Origin: Salinispora mooreana
Lineage (GTDB): Bacteria; Actinomycetota; Actinomycetes; Mycobacteriales; Micromonosporaceae
Reading direction: 5' to 3'
NCBI RefSeq assembly: GCF_000379065.1
Contig: NZ_KB900614.1
Location: 3,288,484-3,352,483 of the forward strand
Length of the DNA: 64,000 nt
Within the stretch, counting starts at the first letter, position 1, and every line of letters starts with the position of its first letter. Under the pieces are notes generated by a model, which was not told where the DNA came from, did not search any database, and was given only the letters and a program-made list of their open reading frames with translations. Below are positions 32,412 to 41,256 of the stretch, in pieces. The translations under genes and the position numbers were made by a program.

Positions 32412-33698
32412 GTGAGTACGCCGACCCGGGTCTACATCGCCCGGCTCGCTGGCGTCGCCGTCTACGACCCCAACGGTGACCAGGTGGGCCGGGTACGCGA
32501 CGCGGTAGCTCGGCTACGGGCCACGAAGCACCCGCCGGAGGTGGTCGGGCTGGTCGCCGAGATGCCGATGCGGCGGCGGATCTTCCTCTCGATCAACCGG
32601 ATCACCTCGATCGACTCGGGCGCTGTGGTCCTCGGCACCGGTACCCTCAACCTGCGCCGTTTCGAGAAGCGCCCGAACGAGCTGCTCGTCCTCCAGGAGC
32701 TGCTCGACCGGCGGGTGCAGATCCACCCGGACGGGTTGGCCGGGGTCGTGGTGGATGTCGCGATGGAGGCGACTCGCGACGAGTGGACGTTGACCCGGGT
32801 CGCCGTCCGCGAGCACACCGGCCGACTCACCCGCCGCGGCAACCTGCGCCAGATCGAGTGGGACCGGGTCCGCGGGTTGAGCGGGATCGCCGACAACCGG
32901 GGTACCGCCAACCTGCTGGCGGTCCTGGAGGAGATGCGCCCCGCGGACCTGGCGAACGCCCTGCAGGACCTGCCCGACAAACGGCGCAACGAGATCGCCG
33001 CCGCCTTCGACGACGAACGGCTCGCCAACGTCCTCAGCGAGTTGCCGGAGCACGACCAGGTGGAGGTCCTGGCCGCACTGGACCGAGAGCGGGCCGCGGA
33101 CGTGCTGGAGCAGATGGACCCGGACGACGCCGCCGACCTGCTCGGCGCGCTACCGCCACCGGAGCAGGATGTCCTGCTCGACCTGATGGAGCCGGACGAG
33201 GCCGATCCCGTACGCCAACTCCTCAAGTACACGCCGGGCACGGCCGGCTCGGTGATGACCTCCGAGCCGGTGATTCTGCCCCCGGATGCCACGGTGGCCG
33301 AGGCACTGGCCCGAATCCGCGAACCCCAGCTCTCCCCCGCGGTGGCCGCCCAGGTCTTCGTCACCCGGGCGCCGATGACCACACCGACCGGCCGCTACCT
33401 CGGAATCGTGCACTTCCAACGGCTGCTGCGGGAACCCCCGGCCGACCTGTTGGGCGGGGTGGTGGTCAACGACATCGACCCGCTGCGGCCGGTCACCCCG
33501 CTACCTGAGATCACCCGCCGGATGGCCACCTACGACCTGGTCGCCATGCCGGTGATCGACCGCAGCAGCCGCCTGGTGGGCGCGGTCACCGTGGACGACG
33601 TACTGGATCAGCTGCTGCCTCGGGACTGGCGGGACCGGGACGCGCGGCCGCCCGCCCCGGTCGTCACCGCCGAGTCGTCGGACGCAGCGGATGGTTGA
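32412..33698 (+). CDS. MgtE N-terminal and CBS-domain protein without channel domain
   Basis: 428 residues. An N-terminal PRC-barrel-like domain (VYIARLAGVAVYDPNGDQVG, MRRRIFLSINRITSID) is followed by the MgtE_N superhelix (LPDKRRNEIAAAFDDERLAN, EMDPDDAADLLGALP-like repeats) and two CBS domains (VMTSEPVILPPDATVAEAL; YDLVAMPVIDRSSRLVGAV). The Mg-channel TM part is missing, so it may sense Mg or nucleotides and partner with another protein. The next gene (DUF1003) overlaps by 8 bases. The same gene pair occurs in mycobacteria (Rv1232c/Rv1231c). Confidence 0.92.
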   Translation: MSTPTRVYIARLAGVAVYDPNGDQVGRVRDAVARLRATKHPPEVVGLVAEMPMRRRIFLSINRITSIDSGAVVLGTGTLNLRRFEKRPNELLVLQELLDRRVQIHPDGLAGVVVDVAMEATRDEWTLTRVAVREHTGRLTRRGNLRQIEWDRVRGLSGIADNRGTANLLAVLEEMRPADLANALQDLPDKRRNEIAAAFDDERLANVLSELPEHDQVEVLAALDRERAADVLEQMDPDDAADLLGALPPPEQDVLLDLMEPDEADPVRQLLKYTPGTAGSVMTSEPVILPPDATVAEALARIREPQLSPAVAAQVFVTRAPMTTPTGRYLGIVHFQRLLREPPADLLGGVVVNDIDPLRPVTPLPEITRRMATYDLVAMPVIDRSSRLVGAVTVDDVLDQLLPRDWRDRDARPPAPVVTAESSDAADG

Positions 33699-34296
33699 GC
33701 GGCGGCGGCCGGAGCGGTTGGACCAGCCACGCGAGGTCCGGCGCGTCCAGCTGCCCCGGTTCGACCCGGAGGCATTCGGCAGATGGTCGGAGGCGATCGC
33801 CCGGAGGATGGGCACCGCCCACTTCATCGTCTACATGACGGTGGTGATCGCCGCCTGGTTCAGCTGGAACACGCTCGCCCCCGCGCACCTTCGGTTCGAC
33901 CCGTACACCTTCACGTTTCTGACCCTGATGTTGTCGTTGCAGGCGAGCTACGCGGCGCCGCTGATCCTGCTCGCCCAGAACCGCCAGGCGGACCGGGACC
34001 GGCTGGCGCTGGAGGAGGACCGGCGTCGGGCGACCGCCCAGAAGGCCGACACCGAGTACCTGGCCCGGGAGATCGCCGCGCTCCGGAACGCGATGGGTGA
34101 GGTCGCCACCCGCGACTTCCTCCGCTCCGAGTTGGCCCGGCTCGCCGAGGAGCTGGATGACGCCGCCCAACGCCGGCTACGCCGGCAACACCGGGCCCCG
34201 GGGTGGCCGGTCGACGGGGACGGGCTCGACGAACCCCGGGATGAGGTGGAGACTGACGCGGCCGGCGACGGCCGCACCGGTGCCGGCAACAGGTGA
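33691..34296 (+). CDS. DUF1003 membrane protein
   Basis: 201 residues, starting inside the last codons of the MgtE_N gene (8-base overlap, so coupled translation). Two TMs (TAHFIVYMTVVIAAWFSWN and YTFTFLTLMLSLQASYAAPL) with the family signature LMLSLQASYAAPLILLAQNRQ. A long charged helical C-terminus (DRDRLALEEDRRRATAQ) follows. Role unknown; the pairing with the MgtE_N protein suggests a shared membrane function. Confidence 0.92.
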   Translation: MVERRRPERLDQPREVRRVQLPRFDPEAFGRWSEAIARRMGTAHFIVYMTVVIAAWFSWNTLAPAHLRFDPYTFTFLTLMLSLQASYAAPLILLAQNRQADRDRLALEEDRRRATAQKADTEYLAREIAALRNAMGEVATRDFLRSELARLAEELDDAAQRRLRRQHRAPGWPVDGDGLDEPRDEVETDAAGDGRTGAGNR

Positions 34297-34353
34297 TCGC
34301 CGCCGCTGCCACCCAGGGCGGCGCCACATCGTGGCCGACGTAGCATTGCCGTC

Positions 34354-35502
34354 ATGTCTGCACCCGCCAACACCGTCTCCGACGCGATTCAGGCCGCCCT
34401 GGCCACTGTCAACGACCCGGAGATCCGCCGTCCCATCACGGAGTTGGGCATGGTCCGCTCCGCGGCGATCGGCGACGACGGTGTGGTTCAGGTTGAGCTG
34501 CTGCTTACCGTCGCCGGCTGCCCGCTGAAGGAGAAGCTGCGCTCGGACATCACGGCCGCCGTGGGCGCGGTGCCGGGGGTGACGGGGGTGGAGATCGAAT
34601 TCGGCGTGATGAGCCCCGAGCAGCGCAAGGAGCTCCAGACCACGCTACGCGGCGGCGGCACCGACGAGGAGCCGGTGATTCCGTTCGCCCAGCCCGGCTC
34701 CCGCACCCGGGTGTACGCGGTGGCCAGCGGCAAGGGCGGGGTCGGCAAGTCCAGCGTGACGGTCAACCTGGCGGCAGCGCTGGCCGCCCGGGGGCTCTCC
34801 GTCGGGGTGGTCGACGCGGACATCTACGGCCACTCGGTGCCGCGGATGCTCGGGGCCGAAGGGCGTCCCACCCGCGTCGAAGACATGATCATGCCGCCCG
34901 AGTCGCACGGCGTGAAGGTCATCTCAATCGGGATGTTCACCCCGGGCAATGCCGCCGTGGTGTGGCGCGGCCCGATGCTGCACCGGGCACTACAGCAGTT
35001 CCTCGCCGACGTGTACTGGGGCGACCTGGACGTGCTCCTGCTCGATCTGCCCCCGGGCACCGGTGACGTGGCGATCTCGCTGGCCCAGCTGCTGCCCAAC
35101 GCCGAGATCCTGGTGGTCACCACGCCGCAGACCGCTGCCGCCGAGGTGGCGGAGCGGGCCGGCGCGATCGCGTTGCAGACCCACCAGCGGGTGGTCGGTG
35201 TCATCGAGAACATGTCGTGGCTGGAGCTGCCGGACGGCACCCGGATGGAGGTCTTCGGGGCCGGCGGCGGCCAATCGGTTGCCGATTCGCTGACGAAGGC
35301 CATCGGCGCGCAGGTGCCGCTGCTTGGTCAGATCCCGCTCGACACCCGGGTCCGCGAGGCCGGCGACGAGGGCAACCCGGTCGTGCTCGCCGAGCCGACC
35401 TCCCCCGCCGCCGCGGCGCTGGGCCAGGTCGCCGACCGGCTCGCGGTACGACGCGAGTCGCTGCTCGGCAAACCGCTGGGCCTCAAGCCGGCCGGCAACT
35501 AG
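34354..35502 (+). CDS. mrp: Mrp/NBP35-family iron-sulfur carrier ATPase (ApbC)
   Basis: 382 residues. The N-terminal MIP18/DUF59 domain (ALATVNDPEIRRPITELGMV) is followed by a P-loop ATPase with the deviant Walker A GKGGVGKSS, DADIYGHSVPRMLG, LDLPPGTGDV (Walker B) and QTAAAEVAERAG. It carries and hands over Fe-S clusters in the cytoplasm. The typical carrier CxxC near the C-terminus is not visible, as in several actinobacterial Mrp proteins. ATG 34354. Convergent with the tyrosine phosphatase gene. Confidence 0.93.
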   Translation: MSAPANTVSDAIQAALATVNDPEIRRPITELGMVRSAAIGDDGVVQVELLLTVAGCPLKEKLRSDITAAVGAVPGVTGVEIEFGVMSPEQRKELQTTLRGGGTDEEPVIPFAQPGSRTRVYAVASGKGGVGKSSVTVNLAAALAARGLSVGVVDADIYGHSVPRMLGAEGRPTRVEDMIMPPESHGVKVISIGMFTPGNAAVVWRGPMLHRALQQFLADVYWGDLDVLLLDLPPGTGDVAISLAQLLPNAEILVVTTPQTAAAEVAERAGAIALQTHQRVVGVIENMSWLELPDGTRMEVFGAGGGQSVADSLTKAIGAQVPLLGQIPLDTRVREAGDEGNPVVLAEPTSPAAAALGQVADRLAVRRESLLGKPLGLKPAGN

Positions 35503-35584
35503 CGCAACCCGGTCGAGCCGCTCTCCCCGAGACCTCTTTCTGGACCGGCGGTCAGCCGATCAGGTGGGGTGCTGGACCCGCCGG

Positions 35585-36346
35585 TCAGCCGGTCAGTCGG
35601 GCTCGCAGGTTGCTGACCTCGGCTGCGGTCAGGCCGTTCTCGAGGAGGTAGCCGGGCATCGTCAGGGCGGCGACCGTCGAACTCAGCGATGTCTCGATGG
35701 TGATGTTCCGAGTCGCCAGGAACTCGGTCACCTTGACGAGTTGGTCGGGAGCGCCGAGCTCGGCGTAGCGCTGCCGCATCCGCTCGTAGGAGAGCAGGTA
35801 GTCCGCGATGATCTCCTCCGGCGTCGCCTCCGCCAAGGTCAGCAACACCAGCGCGAGCAGCCCGGTCCGGTCCTTACCGCCGGAGCAGTGAAACAGCACG
35901 CAGCCCGACGCGGCGGTGCTGATCGCCCGGACGGCGGCTATCACCCGCTCCGACTGCTCGGCCAGCATCGCCGGGTAGTACAGCGGTGACGCCAGGTTAT
36001 CGATCTTCTCCCAGTGCGCATAGAAGGGTGTGCCAACCGGTTCGAGCGGCACCTGCACCGTCGTGATCCCCGCTGGTCTGGGCGCGCTGTCCTGCCCGTA
36101 CTCGTCGGCGTTACGCAGATCGACGACCGTGCGAACCCCGTAGGCCCAGGCGGCCGCCCACCCCGTCGCGCTCAGGCGGTTCGGCTCCTCCATCCGGACC
36201 ACCGCACCCGGCCGCACCCGCCCGAGCCCGCCCAGATCCCGAACGTTGACACACCCGTCCCAGGAGAGCTCCCTGGCCTGCGCCACCGTCGTGTCGTCGC
36301 CGTCGGCACCGACGAGCGACGTCGATCCACAGTCGGTGTCAGTCAT
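35585..36346 (-). CDS. Protein-tyrosine/serine phosphatase (PtpA-like Y_phosphatase3)
   Basis: 253 residues. The P-loop signature FHCSGGKDRTG (Cys-x5-Arg) gives catalytic Cys and Arg. The N-terminal NVRDLGGLGRVRPG and VRTVVDLRNADEYG match the DUF3-type atypical dual-specificity phosphatases (MptpB-like), and the C-terminal SLSSTVAALTMPGYLLENGL closes the domain. It removes phosphate from Tyr/Ser/Thr or phosphoinositides. It starts with ATG 36346 and lies between mrp and tatB. Confidence 0.9.
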   Translation of the reverse strand: MTDTDCGSTSLVGADGDDTTVAQARELSWDGCVNVRDLGGLGRVRPGAVVRMEEPNRLSATGWAAAWAYGVRTVVDLRNADEYGQDSAPRPAGITTVQVPLEPVGTPFYAHWEKIDNLASPLYYPAMLAEQSERVIAAVRAISTAASGCVLFHCSGGKDRTGLLALVLLTLAEATPEEIIADYLLSYERMRQRYAELGAPDQLVKVTEFLATRNITIETSLSSTVAALTMPGYLLENGLTAAEVSNLRARLTG

Positions 36347-36395
36347 GCCCCGGCATGGTAGTTCGGCCGCGCAATCAGGCCCGGCCAGGCATCAG

Positions 36396-36824
36396 TCAGG
36401 TCGCGTCGTCGTAGCTGATCCGAGGAGTGGGCGCGGGCGAGGCACCGCCGGTCGCCTGGACCGGACGGCTAGCTGGGCGGCTTGCCGGGTCAACGGCGGT
36501 GGCGACATCCTTCAGCTCCTCGTGCACGCTGGTGACATCGGCCCGCAGGTTGTCGTAGACCCCCTGCAACGGCTTCCGAATCGCCGCCTCATCCTCCTCG
36601 CTGAGCAGGTGCTTGCGAACGAACGCCTTCGGATGTAGGTCCTGGAGCTGGATGTCGGTGCCCAGTTCCCGACTCAGGTCGGTGGTGGCGTTGGTCGCCA
36701 TCCGGCGCAGGTTACGCACCATCCGCAGACCGTCACCGATGACCGCGGGCAGCCGATCACCGAAGATCAGCAGCGCCAGGAGCAGCAGCGCACCGATCTC
36801 CCACCAGTTCAGGTTGTCGAACAC
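36396..36824 (-). CDS. tatB: Sec-independent translocase subunit TatB
   Basis: 142 residues. N-terminal TM (WWEIGALLLLALLIFGDRLP) with the TatB Glu and a Pro hinge, then an amphipathic helix and an acidic/Pro-rich tail. The sequence starts MFDNLNWWEI as in actinomycete TatB. TatB recruits folded twin-arginine cargo and passes it to TatA/TatC, not found in this window. It lies 73 bases downstream of htrA, as in mycobacteria (Rv1223-Rv1224). Confidence 0.92.
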   Translation of the reverse strand: MFDNLNWWEIGALLLLALLIFGDRLPAVIGDGLRMVRNLRRMATNATTDLSRELGTDIQLQDLHPKAFVRKHLLSEEDEAAIRKPLQGVYDNLRADVTSVHEELKDVATAVDPASRPASRPVQATGGASPAPTPRISYDDAT

Positions 36825-36897
36825 CGCACGATCCTCCCTTCGGCCTCAGCGCAAGCCTACGCACGTCACAGGCTAGCCCGGCAGGGGGCCGAGCGGC

Positions 36898-38181
36898 TCA
36901 CTTCACATCCGCGACCAGGGTCACCGAGGCGTTTCGCCGGGACGTGCCACGCCGGTACTCCACCACCACCACGGACCCGGGTGCGAACTTACGGACCAGG
37001 GCGATCAGATCAGTCGGCTCGTTCGTCGGCAGCCCGTTGAACGTGACGATCACGTCATTCGCCCGCAGCCCGGCGCCGGCCGCCGGGCCGGACGGCGCCA
37101 CCGAGACCAACCGCACCCCCACCCCGGCACCCACACCCGCGCCGCCCACCTGGGCGCCGATCACCGTACGACGGGCCTTGCCGGTGCCGATGATGTCCTG
37201 GGTGATCCGCTTGGCCTGGTTGATCGGAATCGCGAAGGCGAGCCCGATGTTGCCGGCCTCCTGCCCCTCGGCGACCAGCGACTTGATCGTGGAGTTGACC
37301 CCGATCACCCGCCCGGCACCGTCCACGAGGGGGCCGCCGGAGTTGCCATGGTTGACCGCCGCGTCGGTCTGGATCGCCGCGTAGTAGCGGGTGGGGCCGC
37401 CCGGCTCGCCCGCCCGCATCGTCCGGTCGAGGGCGCTGATGATGCCGGCGGTGACCGTGTTGGTCAGGGAGAGCGGCGACCCGACGGCCAACACCGGGTC
37501 GCCGACCGCGAGCGCTTCCGAATCACCGAACGCCACCGGGCGCAGCCCCTCCTTCGTGACCTTGATAACCGCGATGTCCGACTCCGGATCCTGGCCGACG
37601 AGAGTGGCCGAGGTGGAGCTCCCGTCATTGAAGATCACTGTGGCCGGCCCGGTCGCGCCCGCCACCACATGGTCGTTGGTAATCACATAGCCGTCGGTGG
37701 TGGCGATGAAGCCGGAACCCTCACTCATCCCGTCGGGGCCCGCCACCCGAACCGTGACCACGCTCGGCAGCACCCGCTCGGCCACCCCGGCGAGCGACTC
37801 CGGCCGACGCTGGGCCAGCTCCGGCGGCTGGATCGGGGCACCGCCGAGAACCGGGGCGGTACCGCCCCGGATCGCGAACGCGTAACCGAGCGCGCCCCCC
37901 AGCGCACCAGCGAGTAGTGCGGTGACCAGCGAAATGATCAGCAGGTGCCGCAGGGTGGGACGGGTCGACGAATCCGGGTCGGTGACCGGCTCCGGCTCGG
38001 TGCCGGGAACCGGTGCGGCGGGCACGACCACCGCCGCCGGTGCCAGCGGATCCCGCCACGGGTCGGCCAACGCGTCAGACCACCAGGGCGAACCCGGGCC
38101 ACCCGGCGGAGGAGGGGCCGACGACGAGCCCGCCGCTGTGGCACCCGTCCCGGGCTGGCGCCAGTCCCAGCCGTCGGTCAC
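36898..38181 (-). CDS. HtrA/DegP-type membrane-anchored serine protease with PDZ domain
   Basis: 427 residues. A cytoplasmic Pro/Gly-rich segment, one TM (LLIISLVTALLAGALGGALG), a trypsin-like domain with YVITNDHVVAGA (His), ESDIAVIKV (Asp) and NHGNSGGPLVDG (Ser), then a PDZ domain (SVAPSGPAAGAGLRANDVI). It degrades or refolds damaged extracytoplasmic proteins. GTG 38181 is chosen because GGAGG lies 7 bases upstream; a longer frame starts at 38226. Expected upstream partners sigE/rseA are missing from this position (see findings). Confidence 0.93.
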   Translation of the reverse strand: MTDGWDWRQPGTGATAAGSSSAPPPPGGPGSPWWSDALADPWRDPLAPAAVVVPAAPVPGTEPEPVTDPDSSTRPTLRHLLIISLVTALLAGALGGALGYAFAIRGGTAPVLGGAPIQPPELAQRRPESLAGVAERVLPSVVTVRVAGPDGMSEGSGFIATTDGYVITNDHVVAGATGPATVIFNDGSSTSATLVGQDPESDIAVIKVTKEGLRPVAFGDSEALAVGDPVLAVGSPLSLTNTVTAGIISALDRTMRAGEPGGPTRYYAAIQTDAAVNHGNSGGPLVDGAGRVIGVNSTIKSLVAEGQEAGNIGLAFAIPINQAKRITQDIIGTGKARRTVIGAQVGGAGVGAGVGVRLVSVAPSGPAAGAGLRANDVIVTFNGLPTNEPTDLIALVRKFAPGSVVVVEYRRGTSRRNASVTLVADVK

Positions 38182-38509
38182 GTCGCTGCCTCCCACTCGT
38201 CCCGGGTTCATCCGCGCCAACCACACCCGACCGGTTGCACTCGTTCGAACACCGCCTCCAGGATTGCACGGAAGCCACGGGTGGAGTCACGGTTGCCCAC
38301 CGTGATCGTCGATGTCGGGACGCGCGGCTGCGCCCCGTGCACATCGCCTAGGCTCACAGTGCCCCACTCACCCCTGAAGGGCGTGTTCCGATCACGCTGC
38401 CGCAGCACCCGGAGCCCGCTCTGACCCGAACGCCGTCCGGAGGTGTCCCATCGCCACGGTCGCCAATTCCGGCTCTTCGGCCCAGGCTCTGCAACTCGCC
38501 GAGTCGTAC
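38182..38509. other. Intergenic region between htrA and the O-methyltransferase
   Basis: About 330 bases between divergent genes. No frame here resembles SigE or RseA, the proteins found at this place in mycobacteria. At 38439-38452 a GGAGG is followed by ATC, possibly the true start of the methyltransferase. Both promoters must be here, but I cannot name -35/-10 boxes with confidence. Confidence 0.45.
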
Positions 38510-39097
38510 GTGACCGAGGATCTCGTACTCCGCACCGCCCGCGCGCTCGCCCACGAGGTCGGCCTCGAGGCGGTGACCCCCGGTGCGGGTGCGGCCCTGC
38601 GGCTGCTGGCCGCCGCGGGGAACGCCCGCGCGGTGGTGGAGATCGGCACCGGCACCGGTGTCAGCGGTGTCTGGCTGCTGCGCGGCATGCGCCCCGACGG
38701 GGTGTTGACCACGATCGACGGTGAGATCGAGCACCAGCGCATCGCCCGCCGGATCTTCACCGAGGCCGGTTTCACCTCCGGCCGGAGCCGGATCATTACC
38801 GGTCGCGCGCTGGACGTGCTGCCACGCCTCGCCGACGGTGCGTACGACCTCGTGTTCGTTGACACCGAGGCGACTGGCTTCGCCGCCTGCGTGGAGGCCG
38901 CCCACCGGCTGCTCCGACCGGGCGGAGTGCTCGCCCTCAACGGCGCCCTGGCCGACGGCCGGATCGCCGACCCTGCCGCCCGGGACGTGGAGACGGTGAC
39001 CACCCGAGAGACGATCAAGGCGATCCGGGAGTCTGAGCACTGGATTCCCGCCCTGCTCCCGGTCGGCCACGGGCTACTCACCGCGGTGCGCGGCTAG
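38510..39097 (+). CDS. O-methyltransferase (caffeoyl-CoA OMT-like)
   Basis: 195 residues from GTG 38510; SAM-binding VVEIGTGTGVSGVWLLRGM, motif TTIDGEIEHQ, DLVFVDTEATG and LLRPGGVLALNGAL. It is the equivalent of mycobacterial Rv1220c. The homologous N-terminus (AQALQLAESYVTED) begins before this GTG. The frame is open back to ATC 38450, which sits 6 bases after GGAGG, but has no ATG/GTG/TTG. A rare AUC start or a sequence error is possible. Substrate unknown. Confidence 0.82.
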   Translation: MTEDLVLRTARALAHEVGLEAVTPGAGAALRLLAAAGNARAVVEIGTGTGVSGVWLLRGMRPDGVLTTIDGEIEHQRIARRIFTEAGFTSGRSRIITGRALDVLPRLADGAYDLVFVDTEATGFAACVEAAHRLLRPGGVLALNGALADGRIADPAARDVETVTTRETIKAIRESEHWIPALLPVGHGLLTAVRG

Positions 39098-39186
39098 GCA
39101 ACCGCAGGTCGGCTCCCCGGTGGGAGCTCCAGCGGAGAGCCAGAGCTCCCACCGGCAGGGCCGGCCGCCCGACCGTCCGGAGCCGG

Positions 39187-40659
39187 TCACGTCTCCCCGA
39201 GCGTCTCCAGCCAGCGCAGGAGCGAACGGACGCCCCAGCCGGTGGCGCCCGGCGTCAACTCCGCGTCCGCCCCTTCCGACCAGGACGGTGCCGACATGTC
39301 GACATGCACCCACCGGTCCCGCAGCTCACCGAGGAACTCGCGCAGATAGAGTGCCGCCACCACCGACCCGGCGCCCTGGGCCGGCGCGCTGAACAGATCG
39401 GCGAGGTCGCTGCGGAGGTAGTCGACGTAGTCGGTCGGCAGCGGCAACCGCCACGCCGCTTCACCGGCCGCGTCGACCGCCGCCAACAGGTCCCCGGCGA
39501 GGCGGTCGTCCTCGCTGTACAGGGCGGCGGTGCGCTTGCCCAGCGCCACCGCGTTCGCACCGGTCAGCGTGGCCAGATCGACGACCAGGTCGGGCTGGTG
39601 TTCCCGTACGGCGTAGGCGAGCGCGTCGGCGAGGACCAGCCGGCCCTCGGCGTCGGAGTTGGTGGTCTCGCTGGTCACGCCCCCGTAGTGGCGGATGATG
39701 TCACCCGGCCGGAACGCGGCGCCGCTGACCATGTTCTCGGCGAGCGGGGCGAGGGTGGTGACCCGGACCGGTAGCTGCCGCAGGGCCGCCCCCAGCGTGG
39801 CCGCCACCACCGCCGCCGCGCCGGCCATATCCTTGCGCATGAGCTTCATCCCGGCCCGGGGTTTGATCGAGATTCCCCCGGTGTCGAAGGTGATCCCCTT
39901 GCCGACCAGCACGACGTGCATCCGCGGCCCGGCCGGCCGCCAGTCCAGCTCGACGAGACGGGGACCGTTGGCGGAGCCGGTGCCCACAGCGACGATCCCG
40001 CCGAAGCCCTCGGCGGCCAGCTCATCCGGTTCCCGGACCCGCAGGTGCAGGTCGGGGATGCCGGCCGCGGCGTCGGCCACCTGCCCGGCGAACCACTCCG
40101 GGTTCTTCACCGACGAGGGCATGTTCACCAGGTCGCGGGCGAGCCGGGTCATCTCCGCGGTGGTGCGGGCGCCCGCGACCACGTCGGCGTACTCCGCCGG
40201 ATCTGGCGCCACCAGGTCAACCGCGGCCAGGGCGGGTGCGGCCTTGTCGGCACCGAGCCGGAACCGGTACGAGGCCAGCAGCAGCCCTTCCACCAGCCCC
40301 CGTACGGCCGCTGGGGTGGCAGCAGCCGGGAGCGGGAGCGTGACGTGCTCCGCATCGGCCGCCGCCCGGGCGAGGGCGGCCCCGGCCGTTCGCCAGGCCG
40401 CCTCGTCCCCGGCCCCGATGCCGAACGGGAACAGGCGGGCCGGCACCCGTCCGGGTCGGATCTGGTTCCAGGTCTGGCCGGCAGCACCGCCCAGTCGCGC
40501 GACCGGCAGCAGCGCGGCGAGTTCGTCGGCGACCCCATCCGGCAGGGCCGCCGTGACGGGCACCGGCTGAGCTGATGGTTCCGCCTCGACAGCGGGTTGG
40601 ACGGGCAGGGCCAGGACATCGAGCCGCTCAGGCTCAGCGAGTAGACGGATGGCGAGCAC
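39187..40659 (-). CDS. pepA: Leucyl aminopeptidase (M17)
   Basis: 490 residues. The N-terminal macro-like domain is followed by the two-metal catalytic domain: GKGITFDTGGISIKP, MRKDMAGAAAVVAATLGAA and the signature NSDAEGRLVLADALAYA. The metal-binding Lys, Asp and Glu residues are all present. It trims N-terminal residues in the cytoplasm. I start at GTG 40659 (GGAAGG ~11 bases upstream); a longer frame from 40725 has no family features. Confidence 0.93.
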   Translation of the reverse strand: MLAIRLLAEPERLDVLALPVQPAVEAEPSAQPVPVTAALPDGVADELAALLPVARLGGAAGQTWNQIRPGRVPARLFPFGIGAGDEAAWRTAGAALARAAADAEHVTLPLPAAATPAAVRGLVEGLLLASYRFRLGADKAAPALAAVDLVAPDPAEYADVVAGARTTAEMTRLARDLVNMPSSVKNPEWFAGQVADAAAGIPDLHLRVREPDELAAEGFGGIVAVGTGSANGPRLVELDWRPAGPRMHVVLVGKGITFDTGGISIKPRAGMKLMRKDMAGAAAVVAATLGAALRQLPVRVTTLAPLAENMVSGAAFRPGDIIRHYGGVTSETTNSDAEGRLVLADALAYAVREHQPDLVVDLATLTGANAVALGKRTAALYSEDDRLAGDLLAAVDAAGEAAWRLPLPTDYVDYLRSDLADLFSAPAQGAGSVVAALYLREFLGELRDRWVHVDMSAPSWSEGADAELTPGATGWGVRSLLRWLETLGET

Positions 40660-40864
40660 GCGACGCCGTACCTTCCAGGAGAAGCCTGCGGAGCGACCTC
40701 CGCAGAACAGGAGAAAAATGCGCAAAGCGGCTACCGGGGCAGCACGTGGGGTCGGCCGACGACCGGCGGTGGCCGCCCGGCACTCCGGGTGGCCACGGCC
40801 TCGCCGTCCGCTTCAGCATGCCTGCGACCACCGGCGCGCGGACGCCGGTGGACCAGGAGGCAGA

Positions 40865-40895
40865 TGGACCGTCCACGCGGGGCGCGGACGGTCCA
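40865..40895 (-). terminator. Hairpin terminator after the DUF3117 gene
   Basis: A perfect 10-base stem (TGGACCGTCC at 40865-40874 and its complement at 40886-40895) with an 11-base GC-rich loop, starting 3 bases past the DUF3117 stop codon on the minus strand. Confidence 0.65.
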
Positions 40896-40898
40896 CAC

Positions 40899-41066
40899 TC
40901 AGCCGGCAGCCGCCCTCAGCGCGTCACCGAGCGCGGTGGCCTCGTCCGGAGTCATCTCGACGACGAGCCGGCCACCGCCCTCCAGCGGGACTCGCATGAC
41001 GATGCCACGGCCCTCCTTGGTGACTTCCAGCGGACCGTCGCCCGTCCGCGGCTTCATCGCCGCCAT
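40899..41066 (-). CDS. DUF3117 protein (55 aa)
   Basis: 55 residues from ATG 41066: MAAMKPRTGDGPLEVTKEG, then MRVPLEGGGRLVVEMTPDEA. This is the whole DUF3117 family, highly conserved in actinobacteria (Rv1211). It is followed directly by a terminator. Function unknown, but the conservation and small size suggest a regulatory or structural role. It is positioned between pepA and the PaaX gene. Confidence 0.92.
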   Translation of the reverse strand: MAAMKPRTGDGPLEVTKEGRGIVMRVPLEGGGRLVVEMTPDEATALGDALRAAAG

Positions 41067-41256
41067 GTTGTCTCCCCTCAGACCTGAACCAGGGTCGGTG
41101 GGTTGCCCCACAGCCACTTCGCCACGACCACCCGCAACCTTCACCGGGGTGTCGACCAACGATTTTCCCTGATGAACACCGCCGGACCCAAACCGAGGCA
41201 GTATTGATGTAACAGAACCTAGCTTATCCCGAGAAGGCCTGTCACAATGTGCGGTC

